Source: an uncultured Syntrophobacteraceae bacterium (GTDB lineage Bacteria > Desulfobacterota > Syntrophobacteria > Syntrophobacterales > Syntrophobacteraceae). Taken from it: a DNA stretch of 6,884 bases. Position 1 is the first letter of the stretch, and every line of letters begins with the position of its first letter. The translations under genes and the position numbers were made by a program. The DNA lies in contig CALBZH010000869.1 of assembly GCA_937889795.1 (NCBI GenBank), forward strand, positions 1 to 6,884, in the 5' to 3' direction. Below are positions 6,078-6,884 of this stretch, piece after piece. Under the pieces are notes generated by a model that had not been told where the DNA came from, searched no databases, and saw nothing but the letters and a program-made list of their open reading frames with translations.

Positions 6078-6660
6078 CTTTCTCGGGGTTTGGCTCTCTT
6101 CATGAGCACGCTCTTGTGTGGCTCTGCACAAACTGCCACATTTCGAACACCGGTGTCTAGCTGAGATGGAGAGCGGAGAAAGGGGGAAAGCCTTTCTATG
6201 CGGGAAAACGATCCCGGGGCGGTCGTCTATAGGGGTGCGACAGGATCGGGTAGGGGAGCAGAGATACCGCTCTCAAGCAGGTCACTGCACTGCAAAGCAA
6301 GATCGGTTGTCCCGCCTTCAGAGTGTGCGCAGCGGTGCCCTTGAAACCGCCCGCTTCTTTACAACCCGTTGACCGGGGGATGTTCTAGAGAAAGTCGAGA
6401 CGCGATCCAGGAATCTTCTTGCATGGACCCTAAGCCTAAATTAGACTGCCAAATCAGGACGTTGGAAAAAGCGTGCTCGCTCTGACCGCCCAAGTATCGG
6501 ATGGCTGGCATCCCATTCTCATTACCAAACTACATCCCGCGTCCCGAAGTTCTACAGAAACTATAAAATCACTGGTTGGGCGGACGGGCCTGTCGGCGCG
6601 TCATAGAATAATATGGATAAAGTATTGCGCATTGATTTTACTAAAGAAAAGGCCGTTCTA

Positions 6661-6846
6661 ATGGAATACAGATTTGCAGTGCTTATCGATGTGGATAATA
6701 TATCGTACTCAAATGCATCGCGCATCATAGATGAAGTACGGCAATATGGTGAGATTGTTATTTGCAGAGCTTACGGTGATTGGTCAAGCGAGAGATTGGA
6801 TTCTTGGAAGAACCAGTGCGTTGAGTTAGCAATTAGGCCGATGATG
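6661..6846 (+). CDS. LabA-like NYN-domain (PIN-like fold) protein, N-terminal fragment
   Basis: The first 62 residues of a NYN-domain protein of the DUF88/LabA group, whose members have a PIN-like fold and are predicted or shown to act as metal-dependent ribonucleases. The opening strand AVLIDVDNIS (6-15) carries the acidic D10-x-D12-N13 signature, and CRAYGDWSSERLDSWK (35-50) carries the conserved GDW with D40, both typical of LabA-like NYN domains. The rest of the domain and any C-terminal OST-HTH region are missing because genomic sequence stops at about 6846, where adapter begins. ATG 6661 has a weak AAAAGG at 6647-6652 with an 8-nt spacer. ATG 6613 is in frame, adds 16 residues (MDKVLRIDFTKEKAVL), and has no Shine-Dalgarno. 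G+C is about 42 % (76 of 180 at 6661-6840), far below the other genes, pointing to recent acquisition or a chimeric contig end. Confidence 0.82.
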
Positions 6847-6884
6847 AGATCGGAAGAGCACACGTCTGAACTCCAGTCACGAGT
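6847..6884 (+). other. Illumina TruSeq adapter artefact at contig end
   Basis: From AGATCGGAAGAGC (6847-6859) through to CCAGTCAC (6873-6880) the 34 bases match the Illumina TruSeq read-1 adapter as I know it. The last four bases, GAGT, sit where the sample index begins. In the NYN frame it translates as RSEEHTSELQSR, the familiar adapter-derived peptide. This is untrimmed library sequence, not genome. The true boundary could be a base or so later if genomic bases happen to match the adapter start. Confidence 0.98.

Larger units (their letters stand above)
5645..6660. other. About 1 kb intergenic region without a convincing gene
   Basis: It holds the 12-bp palindrome (5687-5698), GCTTGC/GCAAGC arms at 5701-5706 and 5729-5734, the 9-bp direct repeats (5955-5976) and the double-hairpin element (5997-6077). 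From 6078 to about 6600 I see no RNA gene, IS end or domain-bearing frame. Several open frames of 60-220 codons exist on both strands but lack Shine-Dalgarno sequences and family resemblance, and one reads through the palindromic repeat. The composition turns AT-rich from about 6530 and sharply so after 6600 (18 G+C of 60 at 6601-6660). TATAAAAT at 6562-6569 is a possible -10 for the rightward gene, but without a matching -35. Confidence 0.5.

Noticed and set aside
5469..6131. 220-codon open frame on the minus strand
   Set aside because: It overlaps the peptidase N-terminus out of frame and runs through the palindromic repeat. It has no domain resemblance.
6118..6372. 84-codon open frame on the plus strand
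   Set aside because: It has a GTG start without a ribosome-binding site, no domain, and basic low-information content typical of a chance frame.
6473..6661. 62-codon frame whose TAA overlaps the NYN ATG by one base
   Set aside because: The overlap hints at coupling, but there is no Shine-Dalgarno, it crosses the composition break near 6600, and the product is unlike any family I know.
1..6884. CRISPR array, tRNA/rRNA genes, insertion sequence with transposase
   Set aside because: None was seen: there is no regularly spaced repeat series, no cloverleaf or rRNA signature, and no transposase-like frame on either strand.

Overview
The window looks like the end of a metagenomic or draft contig from a GC-rich, probably Gram-negative bacterium. 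The body is roughly 60 % G+C or more (two hand-counted lines inside the large genes gave 67-68 %). A signal-peptide-bearing di-haem c-type cytochrome implies a periplasm. No marker fixes the phylum. The style of the FAD oxidoreductase, the MauG-type peroxidase and a dispersed CCGG-rich palindromic repeat would suit Nitrospirota, Desulfobacterota or similar lineages, but that is inference only.

Layout, left to right. 1-339 (minus) is the N-terminal part of an FAD/NAD(P)-dependent oxidoreductase running off the left edge. 340-824 is a leader and intergenic region with an 11-bp direct repeat, a 10-bp inverted repeat and a doubtful 74-codon ORF (604-828) that overlaps the next gene by ATGA. 825-1166 (plus) is a small two-helix membrane protein with a C-terminal zinc ribbon. 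1222-1251 is a strong hairpin between convergent genes. 1326-2567 (minus) is a secreted di-haem peroxidase of the CCP/MauG family. 2568-2974 is non-coding and contains a perfect 18-bp inverted repeat. 2975-5644 (minus) is a full-length PepN-like M1 aminopeptidase. 5645-6660 is about 1 kb without a convincing gene and holds an 81-bp double-hairpin repeat. 6661-6846 (plus) is the start of a LabA-like NYN-domain gene of clearly lower G+C. 6847-6884 is not genomic: it is Illumina TruSeq adapter followed by the first bases of a sample index.

The genes do not form one pathway. The FAD oxidoreductase and the peroxidase are both redox proteins but are separate, oppositely bounded units. The peptidase and peroxidase lie on the same strand, but 407 nt and a strong hairpin separate them, so each probably has its own transcript. 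I see no convincing new multi-gene system. The points most worth a second look are the MauG-like ligand pattern of the peroxidase, the Gln replacing the usual N-terminus-binding Glu in the M1 peptidase, the 18-bp inverted repeat, the duplicated leader motif of the FAD gene, and the adapter artefact that truncates and corrupts the last gene.
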